Source: Methylosinus sp. PW1 (GTDB lineage: Bacteria; Pseudomonadota; Alphaproteobacteria; Rhizobiales; Beijerinckiaceae). Taken from it: a stretch of DNA of 64,000 nucleotides. The notes beneath the pieces are model-generated. The model did no database searches and had not been told where the DNA came from. It saw only the letters and a list, made by a program, of their open reading frames with translations. The DNA lies in contig NZ_JQNK01000009.1 in assembly GCF_000745215.1 (NCBI RefSeq), positions 806,001-870,000 of the forward strand, read 5' to 3'. Made by a program: the position numbers and the translations under genes. Shown here piece after piece: positions 34,967 to 45,338 of the stretch. The stretch's first letter is position 1; each line of letters opens with the position of its first letter.

Positions 34967-35097
34967 CCGCCGCGCCGAAGGGCTTTGGCGACCGACGCTC
35001 GACACAGTATCGAAATTGCGGTAGCAAAATGGCGTAATCCGCATCGATACGAGCTACTAGTCATATCCTTATTTGTGGTCCGAACGAGAGAGCGCGC

Positions 35098-35919
35098 ATG
35101 GGCCTTTATTATGCGCATTATCTGATTCCGCTCGACAATTCCTTTCGTCCCGAACCCGAGCGCATTGCAGCGCTCATCGACGCGTTGACGGCGGCGCGCT
35201 TCATTCCACGCCCCGAAGCGGGCGATGGCCCGACCTATTTCCTCGATGATTGGCGTCGCGAGGCCGCGGAACGAGCTACCTCTGCGGCGCAGGAACCTCC
35301 GAAGCCTTGGTGGAAACGAATTTTCGGTTCCGCCACGCCCACGCGGACCAATCTTCTCGATCTCGTGGACATTGATCGACCCTTCGCCGTTCCACTCACC
35401 GAGGAATCGTTCGCCGCGTTGGCCGATCGCGCTGTGACTGTCGGCTGGACAATCGAAGACCCTCTCGCAGATGGTCTGGCCTATCCTTTCGAGCAGAGCC
35501 CGAGCCGCGACGATCCGCCGAACTATCGGCTGCTGATCGAGGCAAGCGAAGATTTCCGCGCGGAGACGATCAACCATTACGACGGAACCGGAGCTGTCGA
35601 CCCGCATTGCCGATGCGGCGAGGACCTGTCCTATGCGCGCGCGCCGTTCGAGGACGTCGCTATTCGGCGCCTGTGTCCCTCCTGCGGCTCGAGTTACCAG
35701 CCTCGGGAAAAGCTCGTCACATTCACCAATGGCGCGACCGGCGAGAGCCAGACGATCCATGGCGGCATATGCTATCGCTTCGCTGTGGTGATAGATTGCG
35801 AGAAATCCATTCCTCCCGCCATCGAAGACGGAAAAGAAGGAAAACTGTCGCGCCGCTTTCTGGACGCATGCAGCGAGGCGCTCGGCGTCGAGCTCTACGA
35901 GCTGGGGTCCTATAGCTAG
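35098..35919 (+). CDS. Hypothetical protein with a zinc-ribbon-like CxC...CxxC region
   Basis: 273 residues, unrecognised. The N-terminal half (GLYYAHYLIPLDNSFRP, and WWKRIFGSATPTRTNL) looks soluble. The centre has CRCGEDLSYARAP followed by RLCPSCGSSYQP, four cysteines spaced as in a zinc ribbon. The C-terminus has ICYRFAVVIDCEKSIPP. Such architecture is seen in short proteins of immunity or polymorphic-toxin contexts, but no toxin gene is adjacent. It is followed by the rpmI promoter and leader. Confidence 0.72.
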   Translation: MGLYYAHYLIPLDNSFRPEPERIAALIDALTAARFIPRPEAGDGPTYFLDDWRREAAERATSAAQEPPKPWWKRIFGSATPTRTNLLDLVDIDRPFAVPLTEESFAALADRAVTVGWTIEDPLADGLAYPFEQSPSRDDPPNYRLLIEASEDFRAETINHYDGTGAVDPHCRCGEDLSYARAPFEDVAIRRLCPSCGSSYQPREKLVTFTNGATGESQTIHGGICYRFAVVIDCEKSIPPAIEDGKEGKLSRRFLDACSEALGVELYELGSYS

Positions 35920-35953
35920 ACCCGCGTCATATGCGAGCCGAGCGACGCAGCTC

Positions 35954-35983
35954 TTGCCAACCTCCTGTCTTTCCGCTTATAAG
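35954..35983 (+). promoter_or_regulatory. Candidate promoter for rpmI-rplT
   Basis: A -35-like TTGCCA (35954-35959) and a -10-like TATAAG (35978-35983) with 18 bp between them lie just upstream of the leader hairpin. The predicted transcript start is close to 35990. Confidence 0.55.
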
Positions 35984-35993
35984 CCGCGCTTCC

Positions 35994-36034
35994 GAACCGC
36001 CCGGCCAGTGATGGGCTGCCGTGGCGGTTCTTTT
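35994..36034 (+). terminator. Leader hairpin with U-run: terminator/attenuator before rpmI
   Basis: GAACCGCC (35994-36001) pairs perfectly with GGCGGTTC (36023-36030) and is followed by TTTT. The 21 nt between can form an inner stem (CGGCC with GGCTG). Because the candidate promoter lies upstream of it, the hairpin falls within the 5' leader of rpmI-rplT and can act as an attenuator. It could also simply end the upstream gene. Ribosomal protein L20 autoregulates this operon in other bacteria. Confidence 0.65.
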
Positions 36035-36100
36035 CGCTCGCGCGAATAAAGCGCCGGGAGACCGGCGCGCAGAACAGGGCCTCGAGCCCAGGAGAGCAAA

Positions 36101-36301
36101 ATGCCCAAGCTGAAGACCAAATCGGGCGCCAAAAAGCGCTTCAAGATCACCGGCACCGGCAAGGTGGTCTACGCCCAGAAGGGCAAGCGCCACGGCATGA
36201 TCAAGCGCACCAACAAGCAGATCCGAAATCTGCGCGGGACGTCCGTCCTGTTCAAGACGGACGGCGACAACGTCAAGAAGTATTTCCTGCCCAACGGCTG
36301 A
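36101..36301 (+). CDS. rpmI: Large ribosomal subunit protein bL35
   Basis: 66 residues, starting [20 protein letters not shown] and ending KKYFLPNG, the standard bL35 sequence; it binds 23S rRNA in the large subunit. The ribosome site CAGGAGAG precedes the ATG. It is followed after 46 bp by rplT in the usual order. A gene for IF3 (infC), often placed upstream, is absent here. Confidence 0.98.
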   Translation: MPKLKTKSGAKKRFKITGTGKVVYAQKGKRHGMIKRTNKQIRNLRGTSVLFKTDGDNVKKYFLPNG

Positions 36302-36347
36302 GCTTCTCCCCTTCCCCCGATTTCGGATTTCCTGAAAGGATCATGTC

Positions 36348-36713
36348 ATGGCTCGCGTCAAACGCGGCGTCACCTCGCACGCCAAGCACAAAAAGACCCT
36401 GGATGCCGCCAAAGGCTTCTACGGCCGTCGCAAGAACACCATCCGCGCCGCCAAGGCCGCGGTCGATCGCTCGATGCAATATGCGACGCGCGACCGCAAG
36501 GCCAAGAAGCGCGTCTTCCGCGCTTTGTGGATTCAACGCCTCAACGCCGCCGTGCGTGAGCTGGGCCTGACCTACAGCCGCTTCATCGACGGACTCGCCA
36601 AGGCCGGCGTCACGGTGGACCGCAAGGTTCTGTCGGAGCTCGCCATCACCCAGCCGGAGGCCTTCAAGGCCATCGTCGAGAAGGCCAAGGCCGCGCTGCC
36701 GCAGACGGCCTGA
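36348..36713 (+). CDS. rplT: Large ribosomal subunit protein bL20
   Basis: 121 residues, beginning [20 protein letters not shown] with the long basic N-terminal helix that enters 23S rRNA, and the globular C-terminal part [15 protein letters not shown]. bL20 is essential for early 50S assembly and in several bacteria represses its own operon. The ribosome site GAAAGGATC precedes the start. The common downstream pheST pair is replaced here by a glycosyltransferase gene. Confidence 0.98.
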   Translation: MARVKRGVTSHAKHKKTLDAAKGFYGRRKNTIRAAKAAVDRSMQYATRDRKAKKRVFRALWIQRLNAAVRELGLTYSRFIDGLAKAGVTVDRKVLSELAITQPEAFKAIVEKAKAALPQTA

Positions 36714-36752
36714 TCCGTCGGCGCCGACGCATCGACGCGGGAATCCTTTCGG

Positions 36753-38000
36753 ATGAAATGGTATTCCTGCCTGAATGCGTCGGCTCTCGACCGCTACGCC
36801 GGGCATTTGCGCGTCGCCGTCCGCACGGCGATCGACCTAGCGGGGCTCGAGCCGCATCTCGTCTTCGACGGCGAGGCGGACCGGCTCCGCGCCACTCTCG
36901 GCCATGACGCGCCCGTCCATATCCACAGCCGGCGTTCCGGCCTCATCGAGGCCATAGAAGCGACGGCGGAAACGCCGGACTGGAGCCGCTCCATCGCCGC
37001 CGGCGCCTTTCTGCGGCTCGAGATTCCCCTCATCGAGACGAAGGACGATTTCGTCCTCTACACCGATTGCGACGTGCTGTTCGCCCGGCCGGTCGAGCTG
37101 TCGCCGCTGCGGCCGCGCTATTTCGCCGCCGCGCCCCAGCACGAGCCGCATGAGTGGTCGCAATTCTGCTCGGGCGTGCTGCTCCTCAACGTCCCGGCCA
37201 TGCGCGCCGAATATGAGCCGCTGATGCGGAGCGCACGCGCGGCGCTCGGCGCGCCGCATCATTACGATCAAGAGGCGCTCAACGCGCATTTCGCCGGGCG
37301 CTGGGACCATCTGCCGCTCGCCATGCATTGGAAGCCCTATTGGGGCGTCGAATGGGGAGCGTCCATCGTGCATTTCCATGGCCCCAAGGCCGAGGATGCG
37401 CGGTGCCTCGCGGCCGCGCCGGCGGGGGCCGATCTGCTCTCGCAGCTCTACGCCCGCGATCCGCGGGGCTATGCGCATTTTCTGCGCTTCTACGACATCG
37501 CCGCCGAGGCCGATCGGCGCGGCGCGCGCATCAGCGCGGCGGAGCTGGCGCCGCTGCGGCTGGAGGCGGCCGCGGCGTCCGGCGGCCGCGCCTTGCGCCG
37601 CGCCTTCGCCTTTTTGCGCGAGCTGCGCCCGCTGACGTCGCGCGAGGCTGCGCCCTTGCCCAATCTGCCGCCGGAAGCGAGCTTCGCGCAAATCGCCACG
37701 CTCGAGAATTTCGACGAGCGCGCCTATCTCTACGCCAATCCCGATGTGGCCGAGAAAGTTCGCAGCGGGAGCATTCTCTCCGGCCGCGCGCATTTCGCGC
37801 GCTATGGCCGCTATGAGGGACGCGTGCAGATGATCCCGGGCGACCAGCCCGCCACGCCCGAGAATTTCGACGCCGAGGCCTACATCGCGCGCAATCCAGA
37901 CGTCGGCTTTCTGATCGCGCGCGGCTGCTATCCTTCCGCCCGCGCGCATTTCGAGCGGCGCGGGCGCGCGGAACTGCGCCGGCAGCTGACGCGGCCCTGA
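36753..38000 (+). CDS. Glycosyltransferase (GT8-like) with two C-terminal repeat motifs
   Basis: 415 residues. The N-terminal 260 residues form a nucleotide-sugar transferase-like domain with the metal-binding DxD in FVLYTDCDVLFARP (Asp105-x-Asp107) and a later WGVEWGASIVHFHGPK. The last 110 residues contain two copies of a motif of about 45 residues: FDERAYLYANPDV with GRAHFARYGRYEGR, and FDAEAYIARNPDV with ARAHFERRGRAELR. Such repeats are seen in proteins of surface polysaccharide synthesis. Substrate is unknown. It begins 40 bp after rplT and may be read from the same promoter or its own. Confidence 0.8.
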   Translation: MKWYSCLNASALDRYAGHLRVAVRTAIDLAGLEPHLVFDGEADRLRATLGHDAPVHIHSRRSGLIEAIEATAETPDWSRSIAAGAFLRLEIPLIETKDDFVLYTDCDVLFARPVELSPLRPRYFAAAPQHEPHEWSQFCSGVLLLNVPAMRAEYEPLMRSARAALGAPHHYDQEALNAHFAGRWDHLPLAMHWKPYWGVEWGASIVHFHGPKAEDARCLAAAPAGADLLSQLYARDPRGYAHFLRFYDIAAEADRRGARISAAELAPLRLEAAAASGGRALRRAFAFLRELRPLTSREAAPLPNLPPEASFAQIATLENFDERAYLYANPDVAEKVRSGSILSGRAHFARYGRYEGRVQMIPGDQPATPENFDAEAYIARNPDVGFLIARGCYPSARAHFERRGRAELRRQLTRP

Positions 38001-38102
38001 CGCCCCGCGCCTATGGCGCCCGGCGCGCGCATCGGCCACATATGAGAGCGCAGCGGCTCGAAGGGAATCATTCGAGCGGCGCCGAGGGTCGCGAGGGCTT
38101 CC

Positions 38103-39539
<1,437 letters not shown>

Positions 39540-39550
39540 TGGGACACCGA

Positions 39551-39583
39551 GCGAGCCTGACGGCTCGCGGCCGTCAGGCTCGC
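39551..39583. terminator. Bidirectional terminator hairpin
   Basis: GCGAGCCTGACGGC, loop TCGCG, GCCGTCAGGCTCGC: a perfect 14-bp stem between the convergent lpdA and PRC-barrel genes. There is no long U-run, but the position and strength support a terminator. Confidence 0.75.
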
Positions 39584-39589
39584 ATCAAA

Positions 39590-39970
39590 TCAATGGCGCC
39601 CCTCCAGCGCCGCGCCTTCCCAATAGGGCGCCGCGCCGTAATGCTGGTGGATGCGCGTCTCCCAGTCGCGATCGGTCCAGCTCGCCTCGCTATATTCCGG
39701 CGCCTTCTCGAGCATCTGCTCCGTCACAGAAGTCGTATAACGGCGCCTGTCCTGATCGTAGCAGAGCGCCTTCCACGGCACGGCGTGATGGCCTTTGCGC
39801 AGGCACATGAAGCCGCAGAAATCGACGACGGCGTAGCGCGCCTGGCCGGTGATGGGATCGATCATCAGATGATCGATCTCACCGATCTCCTTGCCACTCT
39901 GATCGAAGATTTTCGCGCCGACGATATGCTCGCTCGAGATCATGTGAAGTTCAGGGATAGCGGTCGCCAT
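39590..39970 (-). CDS. PRC-barrel domain protein
   Basis: 126 residues. A PRC-barrel domain spans about residues 8-75 (MISSEHIVGAKIFDQSGKEI, GEIDHLMIDPITGQARYAVV), followed by HHAVPWKALCYDQDRRRY and a C-terminal region. PRC-barrel proteins of this size are common in Hyphomicrobiales, often stress-associated. The start is the ATG at 39970, backed by a GGAGGTCG ribosome site; the open frame continuing upstream is a shadow of the transporter gene. Confidence 0.9.
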   Translation of the reverse strand: MATAIPELHMISSEHIVGAKIFDQSGKEIGEIDHLMIDPITGQARYAVVDFCGFMCLRKGHHAVPWKALCYDQDRRRYTTSVTEQMLEKAPEYSEASWTDRDWETRIHQHYGAAPYWEGAALEGRH

Positions 39971-40041
39971 TTCGACCTCCCTCGTGAGCCCCCGGCCCTC
40001 TTTGCATAAAAACGCGGCGCGAGAGGAAAAGTTGCCTCGCG

Positions 40042-41406
40042 TCACAGAAGCCATGCGCCGAAGGCGATGGTGATCAGCGTGAGCGGCGCGCCCAACTTGA
40101 AATACGCCCAGAAGCCGATGGAGACGCCGGCCGCGCGGGCGCGCTCGGCGACGATGAGATTGGCGACGGAGCCGATGAGCGTCAGATTGCCGGCCAGAGT
40201 CGAGGCCATGGCGACGACGAGCCAGGCGCGCTGCGGATCGGCCGCGCCGGCGAGGAAGGGCTTTAGCGCCAGTACCGCCGGCACATTGGTGACGAGATTG
40301 GAGAGGACAGCGGAAACCACCGCCAAAACACCGGCGTTGGAGAGATCGAAGCGGCCGATGGAGGCGACGGCCTCCGGCGTCAGCACAGTGGCCTCGAGTC
40401 CCTCGACGACGATGAACAGGCCGACGAACATCAAGAGAAGCGGCCAGTCGATCTCGCGATAGACCTTCTCCGCCTTCACATGGCGCGTGACCAGCAGCAG
40501 CGCGCCGCCGACGATCGCCACTTTCGCGACCGGCTGGCCGGCGAAGAAGAGCGCCATCATGGCCAGCGTCACCAGCACGGATTTGACGACGAGAAAGCCG
40601 CGCGCCCGCGCCGGCGCAGGCGCCGCGACGGGCAGTCTCTCCCGCGTGAGAAACTCGCCGCGGTAGAACAGCGCGACCAGCACGAAAGTGGCGAGCAGGC
40701 CGAAGGCGGCGACCGGCCACAGCGCCGCGGCGAAGGCGCCATAGGGAATATGCGACAGGCCGCCGATGATCATGTTCTGCGGATTGCCGGTGATCGTCGC
40801 CACGCTGCCGACATTGGAGGCCATGGGCACGGCGAGGAGATAGGGCAGCGGATCGCGCTTCAGCCGGCGCGTCAGCTCGAGCGTCAAAGGCGTCATCACC
40901 AGGCAGATGGCGTCATTGACGAGAAAGGCCGAGAAGGCGCCCGTCACCAGCACGATGGCGGCGAGCAGAGCGAGCGGCGTCTTCGCGCGCGCGACGACGA
41001 AATTGCTCGCCAAGCGAAAAAAGCCGGAGAGGCGCAGATTGGCGACGACGATCATCATGCCGAGCAGCAGCGTGATCGTGTCGAAATCAATGGCGCGATA
41101 GGCCGCGTCCAGCGGCAGCACGCCGAGCCCGACCATAAGGCTGGCGCCGAGCAGCGCCGCGCCGGCGCGATCGAGCCGCAGCCCCGGCGCCTCGCCGAGC
41201 GCGATGACGAAATAGGTCGCTGCGAAGATGATGATGGCGGCGGCGTGGGTCCAGCCCGAGGATACGCCGCCGCCCGACAGCAAGGTGGCGAGATAGGCGA
41301 GCAGCGTCACGCCCGCGGCGGAAGCGAGAGAGCCCGCGAAGACGAGTCCCACGGCGATCAGAGCCGCGGCGAAGGACCGCGATTTTTCGTCGTCTGGATC
41401 TGGCAT
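40042..41406 (-). CDS. ArsB/NhaD/CitMHS-superfamily ion transporter
   Basis: 454 residues, about twelve membrane spans. The two half-repeats each have the superfamily re-entrant signature: SNVGSVATITGNPQNMIIGG and STLAGNLTLIGSVANLIVAE. The motif FSAFLVNDAICLVMTPLTLEL is typical of the SLC13/ArsB group. The substrate (anion such as citrate, arsenite, or Na+/H+ exchange) cannot be inferred. It is preceded by an 82-bp gap from the upstream AhpD-like gene on the same strand, so the two might be cotranscribed. Confidence 0.9.
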   Translation of the reverse strand: MPDPDDEKSRSFAAALIAVGLVFAGSLASAAGVTLLAYLATLLSGGGVSSGWTHAAAIIIFAATYFVIALGEAPGLRLDRAGAALLGASLMVGLGVLPLDAAYRAIDFDTITLLLGMMIVVANLRLSGFFRLASNFVVARAKTPLALLAAIVLVTGAFSAFLVNDAICLVMTPLTLELTRRLKRDPLPYLLAVPMASNVGSVATITGNPQNMIIGGLSHIPYGAFAAALWPVAAFGLLATFVLVALFYRGEFLTRERLPVAAPAPARARGFLVVKSVLVTLAMMALFFAGQPVAKVAIVGGALLLVTRHVKAEKVYREIDWPLLLMFVGLFIVVEGLEATVLTPEAVASIGRFDLSNAGVLAVVSAVLSNLVTNVPAVLALKPFLAGAADPQRAWLVVAMASTLAGNLTLIGSVANLIVAERARAAGVSIGFWAYFKLGAPLTLITIAFGAWLL

Positions 41407-41488
41407 GAGGTCGGGCCGTCGGCGAAAGGAAGCTGGCCGCCGACTTAGCGCGTTCCAGAGCGGCGAGCCAGCGCAACCCGAGCGACGC

Positions 41489-41950
41489 TCAGACCTTCTC
41501 GGCGCGCTTCACCGCGGCGGGCGTCGCGCGAAAGGCGATGGCGATGCGGTTGTAGGCGCTCATCACGCCGATCGCGATCGTCAAATCGGCGAGCTCCTTC
41601 TCGGAAAACTGCGTCGAGACGGCGGCGAACTCGGCATCGGGGACGCCGGTCTCGGCGACGCGCGTCACCGTCTCCGCCCAGGCGAGAGCGGCACGCTCGC
41701 GCTCGCTGAACAATGCCTTCGCCTCGCGCCACACCGAGACGAGCGCGAGCTTGTCCACGGTGAAGCCCTCGGCGATGAGCGCGCGCGTGTGCAGATCGAG
41801 ACAGTAGGCGCAGCCGTTGATCTGCGAGACGCGCAGATAGACGAGCTCGGCGAGCGCCTTGCCGAGGCTCGCGCCGACATAGGAATGCACGGCGCCGAGC
41901 GCCTTCATGCCCTCGGGCGCGGCGTGAGCGTAATCGAGACGGCTGGTCAT
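41489..41950 (-). CDS. Carboxymuconolactone decarboxylase / AhpD-like protein
   Basis: 153 residues. The AhpD-like fold with the redox CxxC in QINGCAYCLDLHTRALIAEG, here with the histidine three residues after the second cysteine, as in alkylhydroperoxidase-like proteins. It is likely a thiol-based peroxidase or reductase partner. The ATG at 41950 has a GGAGAGC ribosome site; longer frames upstream lack support. Confidence 0.92.
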   Translation of the reverse strand: MTSRLDYAHAAPEGMKALGAVHSYVGASLGKALAELVYLRVSQINGCAYCLDLHTRALIAEGFTVDKLALVSVWREAKALFSERERAALAWAETVTRVAETGVPDAEFAAVSTQFSEKELADLTIAIGVMSAYNRIAIAFRATPAAVKRAEKV

Positions 41951-42050
41951 TCTTGCTCTCCTGCTCGAGCATCGGGAAAGGGCGGAAGGGTCTCGCTCGA
42001 ATCGACGAGGAATATAGGGGACGAACGCGCCGGCTCTGTGTCGCTGGCGG

Positions 42051-42902
42051 TCACGGCGCAGTCGCGGCGCAAATGAAGCTCGCCGACGCGCGCGGCACGA
42101 AATCGAGCTCACGCGGCTTTTCGGCGCGAATTCTCGCGACGATCGCCTTCACGAACTCGATTTCGGCGTCGCCGATCTCGGCGCCGGCCAGCGCCTCCCT
42201 CACCCAATCGCGGCCCATTTCCTCTTCCAGAAAGTCAATGTCGTATGTCTCGATCGGGTCGAGACGCACGCGATCGTTCGACCACATGCGTATATTCTCG
42301 AGCCCCGCCCGCGCGAGCAAGGTCGGCAAGCGCAAACCTATATCCTGATCGCCTCTCCGCGATTTGACGAAATCGACGAATCTGACCCAAACGCCATAGA
42401 AGGCGGCGCGTTCGGCGGGCGCGAGGAAATGGGTCAATTCGAACGTCTGCGCCCAATTCAAATGATTGACCGGCTCGACGCAGAGGATCGTTCCGCCTCG
42501 CTTCGCCACGCGATGCATTTCCGCGACGATTTTTTCCGGCGCGAGGCTATGCATCAGCAAAGTCTGCGCGGTGACGATATCGAAGGAGCCGCCTGGCAGG
42601 CCGGTGTCGCTCGCATCCGCCTCGATCGCGCGATAGGCGATATGCGGCGCGCGCTCGGCATATTTTTTTGCGGAGCGCGCGCACCATTCGCGCTCCCGAT
42701 CGACGCCTGTCACTTCCCGTAGATCGACGAAGGCGCCGAGAAGGCCGAGGCTCCAATGCCCTTCGCCGACGCCGAAATCGGCGAGGCTGGTCGCGATGGC
42801 GTCGCCGATCGCGCGCGTCTTCAGCAGGCGGAGAAAATCACGGCTCCACCAATCGAAGCGCTCGTCGTGAATGTAATCCGCCGAATGCGGCGCCTCCGAC
42901 AT
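42051..42902 (-). CDS. SAM-dependent methyltransferase (type 11)
   Basis: 283 residues, class I methyltransferase. Motif I is divergent (DFGVGEGHWSLGLLGAF); then VTGVDREREWCARSAKKYAE, DIVTAQTLLMHSLAPEKIVAEMHRVAKRGG matches the methyltransferase-11 core, and a C-terminal part of about 110 residues has LLARAGLENIRMW. The substrate is unknown. The ATG at 42902 is supported by AGGAGCGATC. Convergent or divergent partners do not suggest a pathway. Confidence 0.88.
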   Translation of the reverse strand: MSEAPHSADYIHDERFDWWSRDFLRLLKTRAIGDAIATSLADFGVGEGHWSLGLLGAFVDLREVTGVDREREWCARSAKKYAERAPHIAYRAIEADASDTGLPGGSFDIVTAQTLLMHSLAPEKIVAEMHRVAKRGGTILCVEPVNHLNWAQTFELTHFLAPAERAAFYGVWVRFVDFVKSRRGDQDIGLRLPTLLARAGLENIRMWSNDRVRLDPIETYDIDFLEEEMGRDWVREALAGAEIGDAEIEFVKAIVARIRAEKPRELDFVPRASASFICAATAP

Positions 42903-42986
42903 GATCGCTCCTGTGCAATGACAATAGGCCCGCGCCGATCGAACGGCGCGGCTCTGCAATGAATTGGATGCGCCGTCGCGCCGCGC

Positions 42987-43952
42987 TCACAGCTTGCGCA
43001 GCGCGACTTCCTCTATGCGATGGTCCGCGCCTTTGGTCAGCACCAGGCTGGCGCGCGGGCGCGTCGGCGAAATGTTGCGGCGCAGATTTTCGAGATTGAT
43101 GCGCGTCCAAATATCCTTGGCGACGCGCTTCGTCTCGTCATCGTCGAGATCGGCGTATTTCTTGAAATAGGAGAGCGGATCGCGGAAGGCCGTCTCGCGC
43201 AGGCGCTGGAAGCGCTCCACATACCATTGCTCGAGCACATTCTCCTCGGCGTGGAGATAGACCGAGAAGTCGAAGAAATCCGAGACGAAGGGAATCTCCC
43301 GCCCATCCTCGCGCGGACGGCTGGCGAGCAGCACATTCACGCCCTCGACGATGAGAATGTCGGGCTTGTCGACATAGAAGAACTCGTCCGGCACCACATC
43401 ATAGATGAGATGCGAATAGACCGGCGCGGCGACATTGCGCTGGCCGGCCTTCACATCGGAGAGAAAGCGCAGCAGCGCGCGATTGTCATAGCTCTCGGGA
43501 AAGCCCTTCTTGTCCATCAGCCCGTCGCGCTCGAGCACGGCGTTGGGATAGAGAAAGCCGTCGGTGGTGACGAGCTCGACCTTCGGCGTGTTGGGCCAGC
43601 GCGACAGCAGCGCCTTGAGAATGCGCGCGGTCGTGGATTTGCCCACGGCGACCGAGCCGGCGACGCCGATGATATAGGGCATCTTGCCGTCCTCGGCGCC
43701 GAGAAACCGCTGCGTCGCCTTGAACAGGCCTTGCGTCGCCGCGACATAGAGGGCGAGCAGGCGCGAGAGCGGCAGATAAATCTCGATGACCTCTTCCAGC
43801 GAGATCGGATCGTCGAGCGATTTGAGCCGCGTGAGATCGTCGATCGTGAGCGTGAGCGGCGTGTCGGCGCGCAAGCTCGCCCATTCGGCGCGGGTGAAGC
43901 GCCGATAGGGCGACAGCGCGACGCCGGCTCCCAGATAGGCCTCGGCGTTCAT
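42987..43952 (-). CDS. coaA: Type I pantothenate kinase
   Basis: 321 residues. Catalyses ATP-dependent phosphorylation of pantothenate, the first step of coenzyme A synthesis. P-loop [16 protein letters not shown] (about 95-110), [26 protein letters not shown], and VEGVNVLLA are standard CoaA motifs. The start codon overlaps the hisE stop (ATGA, 43949-43952), a linkage common in Hyphomicrobiales; it is the last gene of the histidine operon. Confidence 0.96.
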   Translation of the reverse strand: MNAEAYLGAGVALSPYRRFTRAEWASLRADTPLTLTIDDLTRLKSLDDPISLEEVIEIYLPLSRLLALYVAATQGLFKATQRFLGAEDGKMPYIIGVAGSVAVGKSTTARILKALLSRWPNTPKVELVTTDGFLYPNAVLERDGLMDKKGFPESYDNRALLRFLSDVKAGQRNVAAPVYSHLIYDVVPDEFFYVDKPDILIVEGVNVLLASRPREDGREIPFVSDFFDFSVYLHAEENVLEQWYVERFQRLRETAFRDPLSYFKKYADLDDDETKRVAKDIWTRINLENLRRNISPTRPRASLVLTKGADHRIEEVALRKL

Positions 43953-44275
43953 TTGCGCTCTCCGCGCGACGCTTTTTCCGCATGGCCGGATTGGACCGTG
44001 CGCGTCTCCAGCTCGGCGAGCACTTCCGCGAGCGTGACGCCGCCCGCCTCCAGCAGCACGAGCAGATGATAGAGCGTGTCGGCGGCCTCGCTGGTCAGAT
44101 TCTTGCGGTCGCCCTCCATGGCGGCGATGACGGTCTCCACCGCCTCCTCGCCGAATTTCTTGGCGATGCGGGGCGTTCCGGCCTCGAACAAGCTCTTGGT
44201 GTAGGACTGCGCGGCGTCGGCGCCCCGCTTCGATGCGATGATCTGCGCAAGATCGGCGAGGGAAAAATCGCTCAT
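43949..44275 (-). CDS. hisE: Phosphoribosyl-ATP pyrophosphatase
   Basis: 108 residues. Hydrolyses phosphoribosyl-ATP to phosphoribosyl-AMP in histidine synthesis. The MazG-like helical bundle has the metal-binding [10 protein letters not shown] and [13 protein letters not shown]. It starts four bases before the hisF stop (44272-44275) and ends four bases into coaA. A separate hisI must supply the next step elsewhere. Confidence 0.96.
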   Translation of the reverse strand: MSDFSLADLAQIIASKRGADAAQSYTKSLFEAGTPRIAKKFGEEAVETVIAAMEGDRKNLTSEAADTLYHLLVLLEAGGVTLAEVLAELETRTVQSGHAEKASRGERK

Positions 44276-45045
44276 GAGGGCTCCAGGCCGTCGAGACGCA
44301 TCGGTATGCCCGCTTTCGCCATATATCGCTTCGCCTGCGGGATGGTGAACTCGCCGAAGTGGAAAATAGACGCCGCGAGAACGGCGGAAGCATGGCCCTC
44401 GCGCACGCCCTCGACGAGATGATCCAGCGTGCCGACGCCGCCCGAGGCGATGACCGGCACATCGACGGCGTCCGCCACGGCGCGCGTCAGCTCTATGTCG
44501 AAGCCGATTTTGGCGCCGTCACGATCCATGGAGGTGAGCAATATCTCGCCGGCGCCGAGGCTCGTGACCTCCTTGGCGTATTCGACCGCGTCTACGCCCG
44601 TCGGGCGACGGCCGCCATGGGTGAAGATCTCCCAATGATCGCCGACGCGCTTGGCGTCTATGGCGACGACGATGCATTGCGAGCCGAATTTCTCGGCCGC
44701 CTCGCGCACGAATTGCCGATCCGCCACAGCGGCCGAATTGATCGAGGCCTTGTCGGCGCCGGCGAGCAGGAGATTGCGAATGTCGTCCTCGACGCGCACG
44801 CCGCCGCCGACGGTGAGCGGCATGAAGCAGGCCTCCGCCGTACGCCGCACCACATCGAGCATGATGCCGCGATTCTCGTGGCTGGCGGTGATATCGAGAA
44901 AGCACAGCTCATCGGCGCCGGCGGCGTCATAGGCGATGGCGCATTCGACCGGATCGCCGGCGTCGCGCAGATCGACGAAATTGACGCCTTTGACGACGCG
45001 GCCCTCTTTCACGTCGAGGCAGGGGATGACGCGGGATTTGAGCAT
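44272..45045 (-). CDS. hisF: Imidazole glycerol phosphate synthase subunit HisF
   Basis: 257 residues. Cyclase subunit making imidazole glycerol phosphate and AICAR with ammonia from HisH. It has the TIM-barrel features: [20 protein letters not shown], catalytic Asp11, [40 protein letters not shown] with the second catalytic Asp, and [11 protein letters not shown]. Its ATG overlaps the preceding gene's stop by one base (TGATG). Confidence 0.97.
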   Translation of the reverse strand: MLKSRVIPCLDVKEGRVVKGVNFVDLRDAGDPVECAIAYDAAGADELCFLDITASHENRGIMLDVVRRTAEACFMPLTVGGGVRVEDDIRNLLLAGADKASINSAAVADRQFVREAAEKFGSQCIVVAIDAKRVGDHWEIFTHGGRRPTGVDAVEYAKEVTSLGAGEILLTSMDRDGAKIGFDIELTRAVADAVDVPVIASGGVGTLDHLVEGVREGHASAVLAASIFHFGEFTIPQAKRYMAKAGIPMRLDGLEPS

Positions 45046-45338
45046 CAGGCGGCCGAGGATTCCGGAGACTGCGGGCGATTGATGAAGTCCCAGATGATTC
45101 TCGGGAGCCAGCCGCCCTTTTTCTTCGTCTCGATTTCCGTAACGATGAATCGAACGTCAGGAATCACCTCTTCCCTGATCTGCGCTGCGAGCCACCGCGC
45201 GTCGCGCTCGGACGAGATGCAAAACGTATTGTCGAAGACGGCGTACCAGTTCGTGATCTCCGCAATCTTGTCCAGGCGCCGGGACACGAGGTCGCGCGAC
45301 ATCCTCGAACTGTCATAAACCAGGAGAAAAGCGTTCAC
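45045..45338 (-). CDS. Small Cas2/SinR-like protein inserted in the his operon
   Basis: 97 residues. Begins at GTG 45338 ([20 protein letters not shown]), with a ribosome site GGAGAGCAACC. The order strand YDSS, helix, [15 protein letters not shown], helix, RFIVTEI fits the ferredoxin-like fold of Cas2/VapD/SinR small proteins, followed by a distinct [16 protein letters not shown] tail. It overlaps the upstream membrane-protein gene by GTGA and hisF by one base, so it is translationally coupled in the histidine operon. Whether it has nuclease activity is unknown; Asp9 is in the place of the Cas2 metal ligand. No CRISPR array or cas1 is present. Confidence 0.7.
   Translation of the reverse strand: MNAFLLVYDSSRMSRDLVSRRLDKIAEITNWYAVFDNTFCISSERDARWLAAQIREEVIPDVRFIVTEIETKKKGGWLPRIIWDFINRPQSPESSAA

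Noticed and set aside
45045..45338. A CRISPR cas2 gene
   Set aside because: No cas1, other cas genes or repeat array in the window; only the small ferredoxin-like fold is shared.
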